Origin: Bog-756 sp037141235
GTDB taxonomy: Bacteria; Actinomycetota; Acidimicrobiia; Acidimicrobiales; RAAP-2
Length of the DNA: 14,081 nt
Assembly: GCA_037141235.1 (NCBI GenBank)
Contig: JBAXCY010000064.1
Location: forward strand, 1 to 14,081
Reading direction: 5' to 3'
Shown here: positions 13,297 through 14,081 of the stretch, in pieces
How positions within the stretch are numbered: position 1 is the stretch's first letter
Layout: every line of letters starts with the position of its first letter
Notes under the pieces: model-generated
Databases searched by the model: none
What the model saw: only the letters and a program-made list of their open reading frames with translations
Told to the model about the DNA's origin: nothing
Position numbers and translations under genes: made by a program

Positions 13297-14081
13297 ATGG
13301 AATCTGAAACCCCTGCTCGTCGGCGCATCATCGTCGATGGCTCCAACCTTGCAACCGAAGGTCGCACACTTCCGAGCCTGGCCCAGTTGAACGAGGCAAT
13401 CGAGACGTTTCTCGAGGAGTACCGGGGGTTTGCCCCTGATGACGTCACCGTGGTGGTCGATGCGTCGTTCGGTCACCGGATCGATCCCTCCGAGGTGGCG
13501 GCATTCGAGCAGGCCATCGAGCACGGGGAGATGGTTACGCCGCCGGCGGGTGCCATAGGTCGAGGTGACGGGTTCATCCTGCGGATCGCCGAGAAGTCGG
13601 GGGCGCTGGTCTTGTCCAACGACTCGTTCCAGGAGTTCCACGCCGAGCGACCATGGCTGTTCGAGGGAGGCCGCCTCATCGGCGGCAAGCCAGTCCCCGG
13701 GGTGGGCTGGGTGTTCACTCCCCGGACTCCGGTCCGAGGCCCGCGCAGTCGGTCGGTGACGGCTCAGTCCAAGCGCGAGTCAAAGGCGGCGGGCGGGGGA
13801 ACCGAAGATGTCGCGACTGACGAGGTCCTCGCTGTCGAGCCAGGTGCGGTCGGCGAGCAGCCCAAGCGTTCGCGACGACGCCGGGGCGGACGTCGGACCG
13901 GTTCTGGTGGCGGGGGAATGGCTGACGGAGCGCAGTCCGTTGAGAATCCGACGGGCTCGGATACGTCCGACTCCGATGATGCCTACGACAGTGTCGATTC
14001 CCGTCCGTCTCGTCGGTCTCGTGGGAACAATGCCACCCAGGCCGTCGAAGCCGTCGAAGCCGTTGAGGCCGTCGAGGCCGT
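13297..14081 (+). CDS. PIN/NYN-domain ribonuclease-like protein, 3' end outside window
   Basis: The frame is open from ATG 13297 to the window edge (261 residues seen, no stop). An in-frame TAG at 13288-13290 fixes the start. Residues 9-125 resemble a PIN-like NYN domain of the Zc3h12a RNase type: RRIIVDGSN (D14, N17), VVVDASFGH (D55), GRGDGFIL (D91) and VLSNDSFQEF (D109) supply four acidic metal-binding positions in the expected order. From about 140 the protein is low-complexity and charged: KRSRRRRGGRRTGSGGGG at 190-207 looks like an RNA-binding Arg/Gly segment. An acidic Ser/Asp stretch follows at about 222-236, then Ala-Val-Glu repeats from 249. A role in RNA cleavage or processing is inferred from the fold only. 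No convincing Shine-Dalgarno precedes the ATG. Divergent from the M20 gene. Confidence 0.8.
   Translation, partial: MESETPARRRIIVDGSNLATEGRTLPSLAQLNEAIETFLEEYRGFAPDDVTVVVDASFGHRIDPSEVAAFEQAIEHGEMVTPPAGAIGRGDGFILRIAEKSGALVLSNDSFQEFHAERPWLFEGGRLIGGKPVPGVGWVFTPRTPVRGPRSRSVTAQSKRESKAAGGGTEDVATDEVLAVEPGAVGEQPKRSRRRRGGRRTGSGGGGMADGAQSVENPTGSDTSDSDDAYDSVDSRPSRRSRGNNATQAVEAVEAVEAVEA
14041..14081 (+). repeat. 9-bp tandem repeat encoding Ala-Val-Glu, open at the window edge
   Basis: At least four and a half copies of a GCCGTCGAA/G unit occur, with silent changes GTT for GTC and GAG for GAA. The unit is in frame and encodes AVE repeats at the visible end of the NYN protein. The right boundary is beyond the window. 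Confidence 0.9.

Overview
The window is a GC-rich, densely coded bacterial chromosome segment with ten complete genes and one gene cut by the right edge. A single 2-oxoglutarate dehydrogenase E1/E2 fusion (Kgd/OdhA type), strong third-position GC bias and several apparently leaderless start codons point to an actinobacterium. An Acidimicrobiia-like lineage is my best guess, but this is inference. I see no rRNA, tRNA, mobile element, CRISPR array or phage gene.

Left part (1-3750): a three-histidine-box membrane fatty acid desaturase and an acyl-CoA dehydrogenase lie in tandem on the minus strand. The dehydrogenase is divergent from a DMT-superfamily membrane transporter, across a spacer carrying three copies of a 12-bp tandem repeat. 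Middle part (3750-6100): an alpha/beta hydrolase and a TIGR01777-type NAD-dependent epimerase form a minus-strand pair, divergent from a small HU-family nucleoid protein. A strong 18-bp hairpin separates HU from the next, convergent operon.

Right part (6100-14081): a tight queD-queC-queE operon (minus strand) encodes three consecutive steps to preQ0, the 7-deazaguanine precursor. It is divergent, across only 75 bp, from the 1259-residue kgd gene of the TCA cycle. kgd converges on an M20-family metallopeptidase. That gene is divergent from an incomplete gene for a PIN/NYN-fold ribonuclease-like protein with an Arg/Gly-rich segment and an Ala-Val-Glu tandem repeat that runs off the window.

The genes are mostly core metabolism: fatty acid turnover, TCA cycle, modified nucleoside precursor, nucleoid structure and peptide or amide hydrolysis. 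No defence island or obviously new multi-gene system is visible. The items most worth a second look are the NYN protein with its repetitive tail, the 7-deazaguanine operon with no end-product gene in view, the recurrent TANNNT boxes 6-7 nt before start codons, and the short tandem repeats at gene borders.
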